Source: Lachnospiraceae bacterium
GTDB lineage: Bacteria; Bacillota; Clostridia; Lachnospirales; Lachnospiraceae
DNA: 64,000 bases
Assembly (NCBI GenBank): GCA_021628825.1
Contig: JAJXRY010000002.1
Span: 1,054,001-1,118,000, forward strand
Direction of reading: 5' to 3'
The notes beneath the pieces are model-generated. The model was not told where the DNA came from and ran no database searches. It saw nothing but the letters and a program-made list of their open reading frames with translations. A program made the position numbers and the translations under genes. Positions 29,966 to 39,794 of the stretch are shown here, one piece after another (the first letter of the stretch is position 1; each line of letters opens with the position of its first letter).

Positions 29966-30727
29966 ATGAAAATATCTAATTACATGAATAATACGAATTC
30001 AATAATGGAAAAATACTGATAAAGTACAGAAAGGAAATAGTCAGACAAACGAAAAAAACATACAGTGGGGCAATCAGTGAAGCTTTCGATTTCTAATGAG
30101 GGATTGGAGTATTATCGTAATCGTATACAGCAGAGTGGACAGGAAAAAAATATGATGATGTGGTTCAAAGAAAGGAACTGTTAGCGAGTAAAAAAAATCA
30201 GTGATATTGATTATAGTTATGAAATTCAAAAAGAAGGCAGCACAGCAGAATCAAAAATGTTGATACAGGGAAAAAAAGTGCCTTAAATATTACTGACAAG
30301 GCAAATAATTATGTTAAAGCATACGCAGAATTATATGATGAAATTGTGAAGGGCTATGAAAAATGGAACCAGAGAAATATATGTAGCTGATGAAAATGGA
30401 CCTCGTAAGCTTACAAAGGATGAAGAGTTAAGCAATTTAGATGCTGCATATAAAAAAACAGTGGATGACTTTGTGACAATGGAGACAACCAATCAGCATG
30501 CCCGTGGAATTATTGGTGAAGAAATGAATAAAATTTCAAAAATTACCACAAGGTCAACTTTGGCATCGGCTTACATTGAGGATCAAAAAACCAGGGGGAA
30601 GGATGAGATTACTGAAAACTTAGGAAAGAAGATGTATGGTGCAATTACCTCATTTAAGGAGAAATATACAATGATTCAGCCTGGTAAAGAGCAGTTATCG
30701 CAGTTGTTGATGAGCATTAAGATGTAA
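29966..30727 (+). CDS. Cargo protein of unknown family (frameshifts)
   Basis: About 250 residues after repair of four A-run errors (near 30010, 30052, 30150, 30192, 30270). Starts MKISNYMNNTNSIMEKY; later ISNEGLEYYRNRIQQSG, NYVKAYAELYDEIVKGYENG and LTKDEELSNLDAAYKKTVDD, which is conserved-looking helical sequence. No signal peptide or membrane helix. AAGGAGG at 29946-29952 lies before the ATG. It follows the DUF3879-like gene closely and precedes the second DUF4885-like gene, so it may be part of one operon. Confidence 0.6.
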
Positions 30728-30762
30728 AAGATTATAAGACTTATATAAGGCAGGGGGATAGT

Positions 30763-31796
30763 ATGGTTACTGTAAATAATTCTGACTATTATAATAACAT
30801 TCCAGCGGGCAGGGATTTAAACAACCTGCCCAATACTTCCAGTACTGGTACAACTGTAGGATATCAGTATGATGGACTTACAGAGGAAGAGCGTTTCGTA
30901 CAAAAAGTTTTGCAGGAGCATTATGATAAAGTGTACAAAGAAAATTTGTCTCATTCTGATCCAATGGCATATATCGAATCAAAATATTGTGATGTGACCT
31001 CACCTAATTTTTGCTCATATATGACAGAAGATCAGCGTTCCATAGCTTACCGCAATGAGAAAAGAATGTTACAAACAGGAGGAAAATATTCGGCTGGATT
31101 TGCCCGGTATGATTATGCATTAAGAAATTACAAGGATGTATATACAGGTGGTTCAAGAAGTGTTGGTTATGTACGCAATACTGACAGGGAAAACAGCATG
31201 CCAGAAGTGTTGTAAATCAGCAAATTTCAAATCTGTTTTCAAAAAATGGAATATCATTATCAAAACAAGCAGATTTGACATTTTCTATTGATCCATATAC
31301 ATATCAGCTAACGGTGTCGGGAAATGCAGATAGAGATACATTATCGCAGATAGAAACATTACTGAATGAAGGGGATAATGCGAAAAATATATGGACACAT
31401 GCGTGGATTTGTATGCATGATTCAGACAATGAAATTGTTAATTCGCAAGCAAATAGGACAAAGGCGAACCAATATTCTTTATGGCATGAAGTGTATGAGA
31501 CAACAGGGTATGATGCACGCAATGCGACATATAGAAATGGTACTTTTATTGCAGAGGATGGCACAGATTTACTGGCATTGTTTAAGGAAAATAAAAATGG
31601 TGCAGGGTATGAACTTTATTCTAATAGATGGTTGGAATATGCTAAGAATGGCTGGAAAAAAGAAAATGATTTGGTATTGAAAATAGGCTTTGACAGCAGT
31701 GGATTGTATGATATAGGGCAGGAAAAAGGATATGGAGCAACGCAGAATATGTGGATGAAAGGTATTAGTCAAAGTATATTTGAAGCTAGCGTGTGA
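30763..31796 (+). CDS. DUF4885-like cargo protein, copy B (one frameshift)
   Basis: About 345 residues, paralogue of the protein at 23657: shared pattern HSDPMAYIESKY, IAYRNEKRM, VNQQISNLF, FSIDPYTYQLTV and WHEVYETTGYDARN. Leaderless start MVTVNNSDYYNNIPAG. One break near 31200-31206. Function unknown. Starts 35 bases after the preceding gene; a GGGGG site (30753-30757) is upstream. Compared with copy A the C-terminal QYEAD-type ending is replaced by a different tail (GYGATQNMWMKGISQSIF). Confidence 0.65.
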
Positions 31797-31878
31797 TCAA
31801 TATTATATTGATTCTGAGAGAAATCCAACAGGTGGCATAGTTGGAAAGACTCCGAATAATGAAAGGAGATATGTTAAT

Positions 31879-32500
31879 ATGGCAGTTACAGGAATAGGAA
31901 CTTATGCGTCATATACGAATAGTTATGGCAATACACAAAATGCTGGAAACAAAACGGGCAGGACATATAAGAATGCCCATGAATATAAGAACTATTTAAC
32001 ACAAAAATACGATTGTTTACGAAGCAGGGATTATTCCGTAAATATAAACAGTTCTCTTTTTGTCAAAGGCTATGGGAGATGAAAAGACAAAACAATGGTT
32101 GGAGTACAATTTATCGCTAATACCAAAAACAATAGAACAGTCAAGAGCTTATGTGGCAGCAAGAGGAGCAAAGATACTGAGTTATAGTATTACTATAGAT
32201 GGATATGATAGTATGAGTTCTGTAATGTGTACTCAAGATGAAGTTGATCCGGGAACAGAAAAAGCAAGGAAAGAACTTGAAGAAAGACTCGTGAAAAGGA
32301 AAGCAGAAAAGAAAGAGACAGAGGAAAGACTGGAAAAACAGCGTGCCGAAAAACAGGAGCAGGAAGAACGGCAATATAATCTGAAAATTGATGGAAAAGA
32401 TGTAGATGACCTGACAGGAAAAATGGTGGAATTGCTAGGTACTTCAACTTCTATAGGAGTGACAGAAAGCGGAGTTTCGACATTTGATGTGCTGGCATAG
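31879..32500 (+). CDS. Cargo protein family 1, copy B (one frameshift)
   Basis: About 207 residues, paralogue of the protein at 23016. N-terminus MAVTGIGTYASYTNSYGN, then HEYKNYLTQKYDCL, GDEKTKQWLEYNLSLIPKTI and GAKILSYSITIDGYD; the C-terminal part is longer than copy A and contains a strongly charged helix (ERLVKRKAEKKETEERLEKQ). One extra base near 32058-32070. AAAGGAGAT at 31862-31870. Its stop lies 8 bases before the truncated kinase gene, as if the kinase had been fused behind it by recombination. Confidence 0.65.
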
Positions 32501-32508
32501 AAACTGAT

Positions 32509-33267
32509 ATGAGTATGCCGGGATGTATTGACATGCAGAATGTATTTTTATTTCTTTCGGTGGGACTGGTTGCGATTAACCTTATCCTTATGGAGTTCAT
32601 GCAGAATACCATTGAAAAAGAAGAGAGAATAAAAATTGCGGTACTTACGGAACAAAATCAGAAAAATCGTATTGCAGATTATCAGGACCGGGAAGAAATC
32701 TATGAGCGTCAGCGAAGAAAAATGCACGATTATAAAAATCAGCTTTCCACGATTCAGACATTGATAAAGAATGGACACACAGATGAGGCACTTTCATTTA
32801 CGCAGAAGCTGACAGAGAGCATAGCAGTTGAGATGTCGGCAATCAACACGAACCATCCGGTGGTCAATGCTGTTTTAAACCAGAAGTACCGCAGCATGCA
32901 GGAGAAACACATAGCGGTGATCCTGAAAGTAGGGGATTTGCAGGAGATCTGTCTGGAAGAGGAAGAGATTGTGATTCTGCTTTCCAATTTATTGGATAAT
33001 GCAATCCGGGAGAGTGAAAAGGTACTGAAAAATACTGGAAAAGCGGTCATTCATCTGAAATTAGAGTGCGAAGATCATAAACTGATATTTGCGATAACAA
33101 ATCCGGTGACAGAAAAGGTGGAAATTGAAAATGACACGATAAAGAGCAAAAGAGGGGATCATCACGGTATTGGGCTGTTAAATGTAAAAGCAGTTGTGGA
33201 TAAATATGGCGGTGATATGGTACTTTCCTGCGATGAAAATGAATTTAAGGCAGTGGTTATCCTGTAA
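32509..33267 (+). CDS. GHKL histidine kinase lacking its sensor domain
   Basis: Intact 252-residue frame. It has only one membrane helix (VFLFLSVGLVAINLILMEFM), the last one of a normal AgrC-like kinase, then the phosphoacceptor region KMHDYKNQLSTI, N box NLLDNAIRESEKV and GHHGIGLLNVKAVVDKYGG-type ATP lid. The five or so upstream membrane helices and any regulator gene are missing; instead the family 1 gene abuts it. Probably a 5'-deleted second two-component system. If translated it would be a ligand-blind kinase. Confidence 0.75.
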   Translation: MSMPGCIDMQNVFLFLSVGLVAINLILMEFMQNTIEKEERIKIAVLTEQNQKNRIADYQDREEIYERQRRKMHDYKNQLSTIQTLIKNGHTDEALSFTQKLTESIAVEMSAINTNHPVVNAVLNQKYRSMQEKHIAVILKVGDLQEICLEEEEIVILLSNLLDNAIRESEKVLKNTGKAVIHLKLECEDHKLIFAITNPVTEKVEIENDTIKSKRGDHHGIGLLNVKAVVDKYGGDMVLSCDENEFKAVVIL

Positions 33268-33343
33268 AGGCATGGTCTTTGTGTGCGTAATATGGTCGTT
33301 TGATGATATGGGACTAGGAGAACAGGTTATTTTTATCCGATAA
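33247..33343. repeat. Direct repeat R2 (kinase end plus tandem boxes)
   Basis: Second copy of the 22074-22169 repeat, here joined to a kinase gene as its true 3' end. GGTCTTTG (33274) and GGTCGTTTG (33294) are again exactly 20 bases apart. It sits in front of the gene at 33462. Confidence 0.85.
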
Positions 33344-33461
33344 TAAAAATAGAGGAAATAAGTATGTTATGAGAATTTTTAAAGAATGAATATGATAAAT
33401 GGATAAGCATATATAGAGGTTAAAATATATGCAGAGAAGGTAGAAAATATGAGGTGAATTC

Positions 33462-34118
33462 ATGGGAATTTCGATTTCAAATGCAACGAGTTCTGCTATT
33501 ACAAAATATAGTGCATCGCTGAGAAGTGGAGAACCTGATTGGTCTATGATTCCAAGTGCAGGGAAAAGCAATAAGTCACAGGCAGAGTTTGTCTCTGAGA
33601 TTAAGGAACTGGCTCAGAGAGCTGCCAACACTACGAGTAAAATGGAATTAGAATCTATTCACAGGCAGAGAACAAGGTTATGTGCAGAATACATATCCGA
33701 TGTATCCCCTGACAGAAAGGCATTATATCAGCAGGCTAAAAATGCGGTAAAAAGTCAAAATGGTAATCCGAAATGCAAAGGAATCGGAGAATTATCATTG
33801 CTCGATTTTCTGGAGAGGGCAGAGGGGAAAAATAACAACCTTGCGCAAAAGAAGTTTGCTCTGGCGGGAGGAGGCACACTGGAATGTCCGATTCTGACAG
33901 GCGAAGGATATGGTGCCGACATTTCTTATCAAGGAACAAAAGTGTTGACCTATCTGGGAGATAGTTATGGATGGGGATGCGAAAGAACTCCGGCTGAGCG
34001 GGAAAAGGAAAGAGAATTTTACGGAATTTACTTCAATGAATACCATACGCAAAAAGAATGCCCAAAGCTCAGAATTGAAAGAACTGCCGAACTATTTGGA
34101 AGAGAAAACGTCTTTTGA
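33462..34118 (+). CDS. Uncharacterised cargo protein
   Basis: Intact 218-residue protein I do not recognise. N-terminus MGISISNATSSAITKYSAS is of the same leaderless S/T/N-rich type as its neighbours. The middle is helical (FVSEIKELAQRAANTTSKM), followed by GGGTLECPILTGEGYGADIS. No membrane helix. GAGGTGAATTC at 33451-33461 supplies a ribosome site. It lies after repeat R2, in the same position relative to the tandem boxes as the gene at 22190 has to R1, so I infer the same control. Confidence 0.6.
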   Translation: MGISISNATSSAITKYSASLRSGEPDWSMIPSAGKSNKSQAEFVSEIKELAQRAANTTSKMELESIHRQRTRLCAEYISDVSPDRKALYQQAKNAVKSQNGNPKCKGIGELSLLDFLERAEGKNNNLAQKKFALAGGGTLECPILTGEGYGADISYQGTKVLTYLGDSYGWGCERTPAEREKEREFYGIYFNEYHTQKECPKLRIERTAELFGRENVF

Positions 34119-34188
34119 TAGGAAAGCGTAAGGATATAGGTAAGATAACAGGTTTAATATGGGAGGTGACTTTAATGAAAGATTTTTT

Positions 34189-34428
34189 TCACCATAGTTC
34201 TAATGAATCTTCTGCATCTACCCATATCTGCATTGTTTCATCAAGATATAATTTTGCATATTCAAGCGGTTTATCAATGGCAAGTGCGTTCAATGCACAG
34301 TCTGATCCGGGCGTGGTTTTTAAATCCTTTTCGGCTTCCCAGCAGTCAATGCGAAGCATATAGCCAACATTTGTATAAATGTCAATGCTGTTTCGTTGTG
34401 GATTGTATTCTGCAAATATTGTTCTCAT
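34189..34428 (-). CDS. DUF6061-like small protein
   Basis: 79-residue protein from ATG 34428 (MRTIFAEYNPQRNSIDIYT), preceded on the minus strand by AAGGAG; the in-frame ATG at 34449 lacks a ribosome site. LRIDCWEAEKDLKTTPGS and LDETMQIWVDAEDSLELW are conserved phrases I associate with DUF6061, common on Lachnospiraceae mobile elements. Function unknown. It is the last gene before the right end of the element and the only cargo gene on this strand. Confidence 0.6.
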   Translation of the reverse strand: MRTIFAEYNPQRNSIDIYTNVGYMLRIDCWEAEKDLKTTPGSDCALNALAIDKPLEYAKLYLDETMQIWVDAEDSLELW

Positions 34429-34541
34429 CGTATCGGATCTCCTTATCAATTAATCAATCATTTGTTAGCTAAAAATCAGAAGCATTTCAATCAGTCCACC
34501 ATGTCACTTTTATTTTATGTTATACTGTTTTATAATTTTTG

Positions 34542-34615
34542 CCCTTGTATTTGCCCTTATCAGAGTTCATAAACACTGATGGGACGATATAACACAAGGG
34601 AAACAATAAGGGAAA
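34542..34615. repeat. Right arm-type integrase repeats
   Basis: CCCTTGTAT (34542-34550) and CCCTTAT (34554-34560), then AAGGGAAACAATAAGGGAAA (34596-34615). They mirror the repeats beside the integrase at 16110-16156 and mark the right end of the element. The rest of 34620-34735 holds no gene; a TAACAAAATATAACAGTTA inverted repeat is present. Confidence 0.55.
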
Positions 34616-34735
34616 GCTCACCTGCGATAAATCCAGTGTTTTCAAGGGATTGCGGAGAATTTAATAACAAAATATAACAGTTATTAAATTCCCTTAAAAC
34701 AGGTGAAATCTCAATCGGGATTGTGAGGGTGTCTG

Positions 34736-35483
34736 ATGAAAAGAGTAACAGGATTTAATTATATATTACTAACACTAGGTGCTTTTGGCGGATTAATGCT
34801 GGAAGCAATCATTGCCTATGGAATAGAACCTTTTTTATATGGGAGACAATTAGTGGAATGGTCTGATTTGCAACATATTACTCACTGGATTATTACCTGT
34901 ATTATGTGGGGAATAATAAGCTTTCTTATCATGAATTTTGCCAAAAAGAAAATATGATTTTTGATATTTGGAGAAAAGGAAAAAAAGTAAAAAAAACATG
35001 GCAATGGATTTTTAGTTGTTGTTTTTGATTTGCGGAAGTCTGACCATGTCATATATAGAATGGAATGGCTCAAAAAGTGCTTTTTGGAATTTCAAAAAAA
35101 TTAGGTGTATTACGATTCTTTTTTTCCAGTATATTTATTACATATTCGAAATTGTATTAGTCACACTGATTCTTGTATTTGGGCAGATAGCATGTGAGAA
35201 ATGGTTTAAAAGAGTAAACATTCCTTATGGAGGAATTGTAATAGCAATTACATGGGGTATGGGGCATTTCTTGACAAAAGACTTTTCGACAGGGAATATC
35301 ATGTATGTTTTTTTAGGATTGGCATATGGAAGCATATATTTATTAGTAAATCGTGATATACGCAAAACTTATCTGATTTTTGTGGGTTATGTTTGTTTTT
35401 ATAACTTCCAGTTTGTAAAGCAACTAATAAAAAGAATCTGGAGAAGAATCTATTCCCAAACGAAAAATCATTCTGCAAAATAA
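34736..35483 (+). CDS. Hypothetical multi-pass membrane protein (frameshifts)
   Basis: Two frames join to about 248 residues with about six hydrophobic helices (YILLTLGAFGGLMLEAIIAYG; YYIFEIVLVTLILVFGQIA; NIMYVFLGLAYGSIYLLVN). Repairs are needed in the A runs near 34950-35010 and 35095-35125. The motif HFLTKDFSTGNIMY is reminiscent of CPBP-type proteins, but the glutamate pair of that family is not evident, so I leave it unnamed. First gene outside the integrative element on this side. Confidence 0.5.
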
Positions 35484-35591
35484 GCGAGAAGATCTTGTCC
35501 GGTCAGACAAAAATATTACAGTAATCTGGTGCCGGAACTGATGAAAGAAGCATAATAATTCCAATTTAGAAAGAAAGACAGGTTAACGATC

Positions 35592-36541
35592 ATGGACAAC
35601 TACTTTAAGAACTCGAAATATAAATCCATACTGGCTTTTTTCTGTGCATTTGGATGGTCACTGGCATATCCTCTGATCAAAATCGGATATGAACAGTTTG
35701 CAATTCCCTCCTCGGATTTGGGTGGAAAAATCGTATTCGCTGGTGTGCGCTTTTTTTTCGCCGGTTTCTTCGTATTATTTTTCTGCCGGGTTAAGAAAAT
35801 GGACCTTGCCATGCAGAATAAGATGGACATTTCATGGCTTCTGTTTCTTGCCCTTGTGAATACGACTCTCCACTATATGTTTGCCTATATCGGTCTTGGC
35901 TATAATGCAAGTGCGCGATCCACGATTTTGGATTCGATGGGCGGCTTTTTCCTGATCATCCTGTCGGTTCTTATTTTTGCAGATGATAAACTGACTCTTC
36001 CCAAACTGGCAGGCTGTGTGCTTGGAATTGTGGGAATTATTTCTATTAATGCGGAACCCGGAGTAAATTATTTTTTTCAAATATTACATTTCTTGGTGAC
36101 GGAATGATTCTCCTGAATGCACTCTGTGCTGCCCTGGGTGGTATTATCACACGGATTGTTTCAAAGAAAATGAACATGATGCATGCAACGGGCTTAAGCA
36201 TGTTTACCGGAGGCATACTTCTTCTGGTCATCGGTTTCTGCATCGGAACAGATCATGCATGGACTTGGACCCTGAAAGGGATGATCGTATTACTCGTCCT
36301 GATTCTGATTTCTGCAGTTTGTTTTGCTGTTTATAATGAATTGCTTGCCTGTCACCCGATCAGTAAAATAGCGATTTACAACGCACTGATTCCTGTGTTG
36401 GGCGTTATTTTTGCCTCCCTGCTGCTTCACGAAGAACTGAAATGGCAGTATTTTCTTGCCGTTCTGATGGTAGCCTGCGGAATCTGGCTTGTGAACAGGA
36501 TGCCACATAATCGAAAGCAGGAACCGGAAACCAAAGAGTAA
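35592..36541 (+). CDS. EamA/DMT-family transporter (one frameshift)
   Basis: Ten-helix drug/metabolite transporter of about 316 residues, two EamA repeats. Helices such as AFFCAFGWSLAYPLIKIGYE, and GVIFASLLLHEELKWQYFLA (the typical last-but-one helix with E-x-L) are clear. Substrate unknown. A single error in the T/A run near 36072-36085 splits the repeats. It follows AAAGAAAGACAGG. Its first 200 bases also exist as an inverted fragment at 12507-12725. Confidence 0.85.
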
Positions 36542-36567
36542 TATGATTGTCCTGACAAAATCGTAAG

Positions 36568-37306
36568 TTATCTAATTACTAACAATACAAAGCCTGCTAC
36601 TGAAAACAGATTGCATAGACAATGAAACCATATGCTTATGTACATATTCTTTTTTTCTTATATGCAACATATGCAACTGGTGCAAATGCTAATATACGAA
36701 ATGCATTATGAAAAGGTAACCAGAAATGATACAGTGAAAATAGAACAGTAATAAGTATTGGCGTAAACAACCCCTGTTTTTTATAATGCGAGGTTAAATA
36801 TCCTCTAAAAAATAATTCTTCTGTTATCGGTCCAATCAGCACATTAAAGATACCGTAATATACGCAAGTCAAAATCAGTGTTGGTTTTGAAAAGGATTTT
36901 TATATATTCGTAATTCGTCCAATCAAAACCTGTTGGTAAACCATTGAGCAAAGCAGTTCGCATTTGAGCAAAAAAATCTGATTTTTCCAGAGGAGCAACA
37001 AACGCTGAAAGTAATCCAGCCACTCCAAGGAAAGCAAATGCAATCAGCACGATTTTTCCATAATGCAAGTTTTTTTCCTGTTCATCGAAAGCACTTTTTT
37101 TAAAGAATATTTACCATACTCTTTTTTTACTTGCCGACAGAATCATTCCTAATTCCATTGGTGCTAATATAACCGTACCAAGAATGCAAAAACAGCAGTA
37201 TATATGGCATATTGCAAAAATACCCCAATGACAAATAACTCAAACTCAAAACTGTAGTGGGTACAAAAATCCTTAATAAAAGTCCCTTTGTGTCTATTTT
37301 ATTCAT
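36568..37306 (-). CDS. CPBP (CAAX-type) intramembrane protease family protein (frameshifts)
   Basis: About 245 residues after correction. Motif 1 EELFFRGYL (glutamate pair) and the later HFWLPF and FHCLCNLF histidines mark the Abi/CPBP family, membrane proteases often linked with bacteriocin immunity. Helices include GKIVLIAFAFLGVAGLLSAF. Breaks near 36655, 36885, 37075, 37105 and 37200 are at A/T runs. Start ATG 37306 follows the methyltransferase stop by 16 bases, so both likely share a transcript. Confidence 0.7.
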
Positions 37307-37322
37307 CTCCTCACCAACAACT

Positions 37323-37922
37323 CTATTTCTTAATTACTGCAACTGCACAGGGAATCTTGCCTTCCATCCAGGAATATTCTACATTGGTATATCCTGCTTC
37401 TTTTATAAATTGCTTGTAGGTATCAAAAGTAAACTGCCGCTTAAAATCAGCGCCTGCTTTTCCTACGGCATTAGCAAATTGGCTGGTTTTCCCTTTCCCA
37501 TTTTTGTTCATGTAGGTAGGAAGAATAATTTTGCCGCCTTTGCGGCAGACTCTGTCTAATTCCGACAGTGCCTTATATGGTTCATCCAACAAGTGAATGA
37601 CATTGGCTGCAACTACAATATCAAAATGTTCATCCGGATATTCAATCTGCAGAATATTCCCCTCTCTAAACTCAATATTTGAATACGAACGATACTTTTT
37701 GCTCGCTTTCTTAAGCATTTTGGGAGAAAAATCCGTTGCTACAAGACTTTTACATTTTCTGGCTATCACACCACTTAGCAAGCCGGTTCCGCATGCACAT
37801 TCCAGTACTTCATCTGTGCCGGAGATTTCTTCTTCAACCTTCGCACATAAGCCTTTGTGTGTCTTCCTGTTTATAATGTTTACAAATATGTCATATACAC
37901 CAGCAACATGATCCCAAAACAT
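37323..37922 (-). CDS. Class I SAM-dependent methyltransferase
   Basis: Intact methyltransferase of about 200 residues (UbiE/Methyltransf_11 type). SAM-binding motif I VLECACGTGLLSG, then VATDFSPKML, motif post-I NIEFREGNI and FDIVVAANVIHLL. I start at ATG 37922 (MFWDHVAGVYD) because AGGTGGAGG is spaced correctly; the ATG at 37937 adds five residues. Substrate not deducible. Operon with the CPBP gene downstream. Confidence 0.8.
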   Translation of the reverse strand: MFWDHVAGVYDIFVNIINRKTHKGLCAKVEEEISGTDEVLECACGTGLLSGVIARKCKSLVATDFSPKMLKKASKKYRSYSNIEFREGNILQIEYPDEHFDIVVAANVIHLLDEPYKALSELDRVCRKGGKIILPTYMNKNGKGKTSQFANAVGKAGADFKRQFTFDTYKQFIKEAGYTNVEYSWMEGKIPCAVAVIKK

Positions 37923-38032
37923 AAATCCATCCTCCACCTTCCAGTTTTTTTCTAAATAGAGTATAGCAATAACCGGTCCGGAAATCTACTGTTTGTGAAG
38001 GTTATATGTAATGTGTAAGCTGTAAAAATTCC

Positions 38033-38063
38033 TTGACCTAAAGTCAAGTTCATGTATTACAAT
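38033..38063 (+). promoter_or_regulatory. MerR-type promoter before the Dxs remnant
   Basis: TTGACC (38033-38038) and TACAAT (38058-38063) are separated by 19 bases, the long spacer characteristic of MerR-family-controlled promoters, and the spacer begins inside the palindrome CTTGACCTAAAGTCAAG. No merR gene lies in the window nearby. Confidence 0.55.
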
Positions 38064-38141
38064 ATCCTCAGTGTAACGAGGATTACGGCCTGTAGTGATG
38101 ACAGGCAGTAACCAGAATAGCAAATGGAAGAGGAGAGGAAA

Positions 38142-39317
38142 ATGTACGAACTTATAGAACGAATTAACGAAGCAGCAGATGTAAAGAAGTTTAAGGTGGA
38201 AGAACTGGATCAGCTTGCCGCTGAAATACGGGAAGCGCTTTTTCAATCGACTGACGAAGATCGGTGGACATTTTTGGACCGAATTTTTGGTATGGTCGAG
38301 GCAGAAATTGCCATGCATTACGTGTTCACTTCACCGGTGGATCAGTTTGTTTTTGACGTATCCCATCAAAGCTATCCGCACAAGATCTTAACCGGAAGAA
38401 AAGCAGGATACATTTATGACGATCATTTCTTTGAGGATTCCGGCTATACCAATCCGGGTGAAAGTGAACATGATCTTTTTAATGTAGGACATACCTCCAC
38501 CTCCATTTCCCTTGCATCGGGACTTGTAAAAGCAAGGGATTTAAAGGGCGAAAAGAGAAATGTCATTGCAGTGATCGGAGATGGTTCCCTGTCCGGTGGC
38601 GAAGCCATGGAAGCATTGAACGTAGCCGGAAGTGAGCTGAATTCCTATTTTTATCATTCTTGTAAATGATAATGAAATGGCAATCGCAGAAAACCATGGT
38701 GGAATTTACAAGAATTTGGCGGAGTTGCGTAAGACGAACGGGCAGGCGCAGAACAACATTTTTAAGGCATTTGGCCTTGACTATCTATACGTGGAAAAGG
38801 GAAATGACATCCCGACATTGATCGAAACGTTTAAAAAGGTAAAGGACATTGATCATCCCATTGTTGTCCACATTCACACCACTAAGGGACTGGGCTATCA
38901 GCCTGCCATGGAGCATAAAGAAGCATGGCACTTGGTTATTTCTATCAGATGGGAGAGAGCCTTGCAGAGGCGGTAAAGGAGAATTTAGGCTTTGAACCGA
39001 CCCTGATTAATCCCCGATTCGCATCAACGATCGATACGGAATTATTGGAACAGTTAAAAGAAAATCATAAGCTGGTTGTTACGCTTGAGGATGGAATTCT
39101 GGACGGAGGCTTCGGTCAGAAGATTGCAGCTTACTATTCGACAAGTGATGTCAAGGTGAAGAATTACGGACTTGAGAAAAAGTTCTACGACCGGTATGAT
39201 CCGGCAGCACTGCTTAAAGAACTCGGAATGACCAATGAAGCAATGGTGGAGGACATCAGGAAACTTTTTATAGAATGTATGTGCATGATTTTAGAGTTTA
39301 TGGATATCATTTTATAG
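38142..39317 (+). pseudogene. dxs: 1-deoxyxylulose-5-phosphate synthase with internal deletion
   Basis: N-terminal thiamine-diphosphate domain (YDVSHQSYPHK-like FDVSHQSYPHKILTGRK; GDGSLSGGEAMEALNVAG) runs to AMEHKEAWH at about 38930 and is joined directly to the C-terminal domain (GYFYQMGESLAEAV, LINPRFASTIDTELLEQL, VTLEDGILDGGFGQK). Roughly 200 residues of the central transketolase-like domain, with its catalytic glutamate, are missing, while full enzymes have about 600 residues. Several single-base breaks (38250-38285, 38655, 38930) also occur. Start ATG 38142 with AGGAGAGG. A real deletion; a functional enzyme is unlikely, and a complete dxs elsewhere is expected. Confidence 0.8.
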
Positions 39318-39338
39318 AGTCTATGGATGGAAAAAAAC

Positions 39339-39367
39339 GGCGAAAGACGGGTGTTTTTCGCCTTTTT
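39339..39367 (+). terminator. Terminator after the Dxs remnant
   Basis: GGCGAAA (39339-39345) pairs with TTTCGCC (39356-39362), followed by T5. Confidence 0.75.
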
Positions 39368-39450
39368 GAATTACAATTATTTTCTGAAGATGAAAATACA
39401 GCATTCCTTTCACTTATGAATCTATTCCGCATTTGGATCCTTATTAGCTC

Positions 39451-39777
39451 TTAATTTTTTTCATTATAAGCTAAAATACGTTCTTTCATATCCTTATTCT
39501 CCTGAATGTCCAAAAGAAGAGAGTATAACTCCGGGTTTTCCGAACGGGAAATTATGATGAAGTCGGCATTCATTTCATCTGAAATGCCATATAAATAATC
39601 CGGATTACAGTGAAAGGTCTGGGCGATGTAGTACACAGACTGATAAGAAGGTTCGCGTTCTCCCTTTTCATAGCGGCCATAGGCCATTGCTGAAATATTT
39701 AGGCGGCGTGCCGCTTCGGCCTTGGTTATCTTTAAGGCCGCTCGTACCTGTTGCAATCTTTCCGGATAAAAATGCAT
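39451..39777 (-). CDS. XRE-family transcriptional regulator
   Basis: Intact 108-residue protein. Helix-turn-helix spans about residues 7-62 (ALKITKAEAARRLNISAMAY, GRYEKGEREPSYQSVYYIA); the C-terminal helix is short and acidic. Two mirror-image palindromes lie right upstream, so it probably represses itself. It is divergent from the toxIN-like locus, 190 bases away, and could influence that locus, though no shared site was found. Confidence 0.8.
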   Translation of the reverse strand: MHFYPERLQQVRAALKITKAEAARRLNISAMAYGRYEKGEREPSYQSVYYIAQTFHCNPDYLYGISDEMNADFIIISRSENPELYSLLLDIQENKDMKERILAYNEKN

Positions 39778-39794
39778 AATAAATACCTCTTGCT

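Larger units (their letters stand above)
16100..34620. mobile_element. Integrative mobilizable element, about 18.5 kb
   Basis: Bounded on the left by integrase and paired AAGGGA/CCCTTAT arm-type repeats (16110-16156) and on the right by the same type of repeats (34542-34615). It encodes integrase, repressor, excisionase, DUF3847 protein, MOBQ oriT and relaxase, but no type IV secretion genes, so it should depend on a helper conjugative element. The right two-thirds is AT-rich cargo with signalling and secreted-type proteins. I could not find a perfect core (att) duplication by eye, so both ends are approximate to within 100-150 bases. Confidence 0.7.

Noticed and set aside
34480..34735. Perfect att core repeat for the integrative element
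   Set aside because: Comparison by eye with 15960-16165 gave only short matches (such as GGAGA..ATTT) not better than chance.
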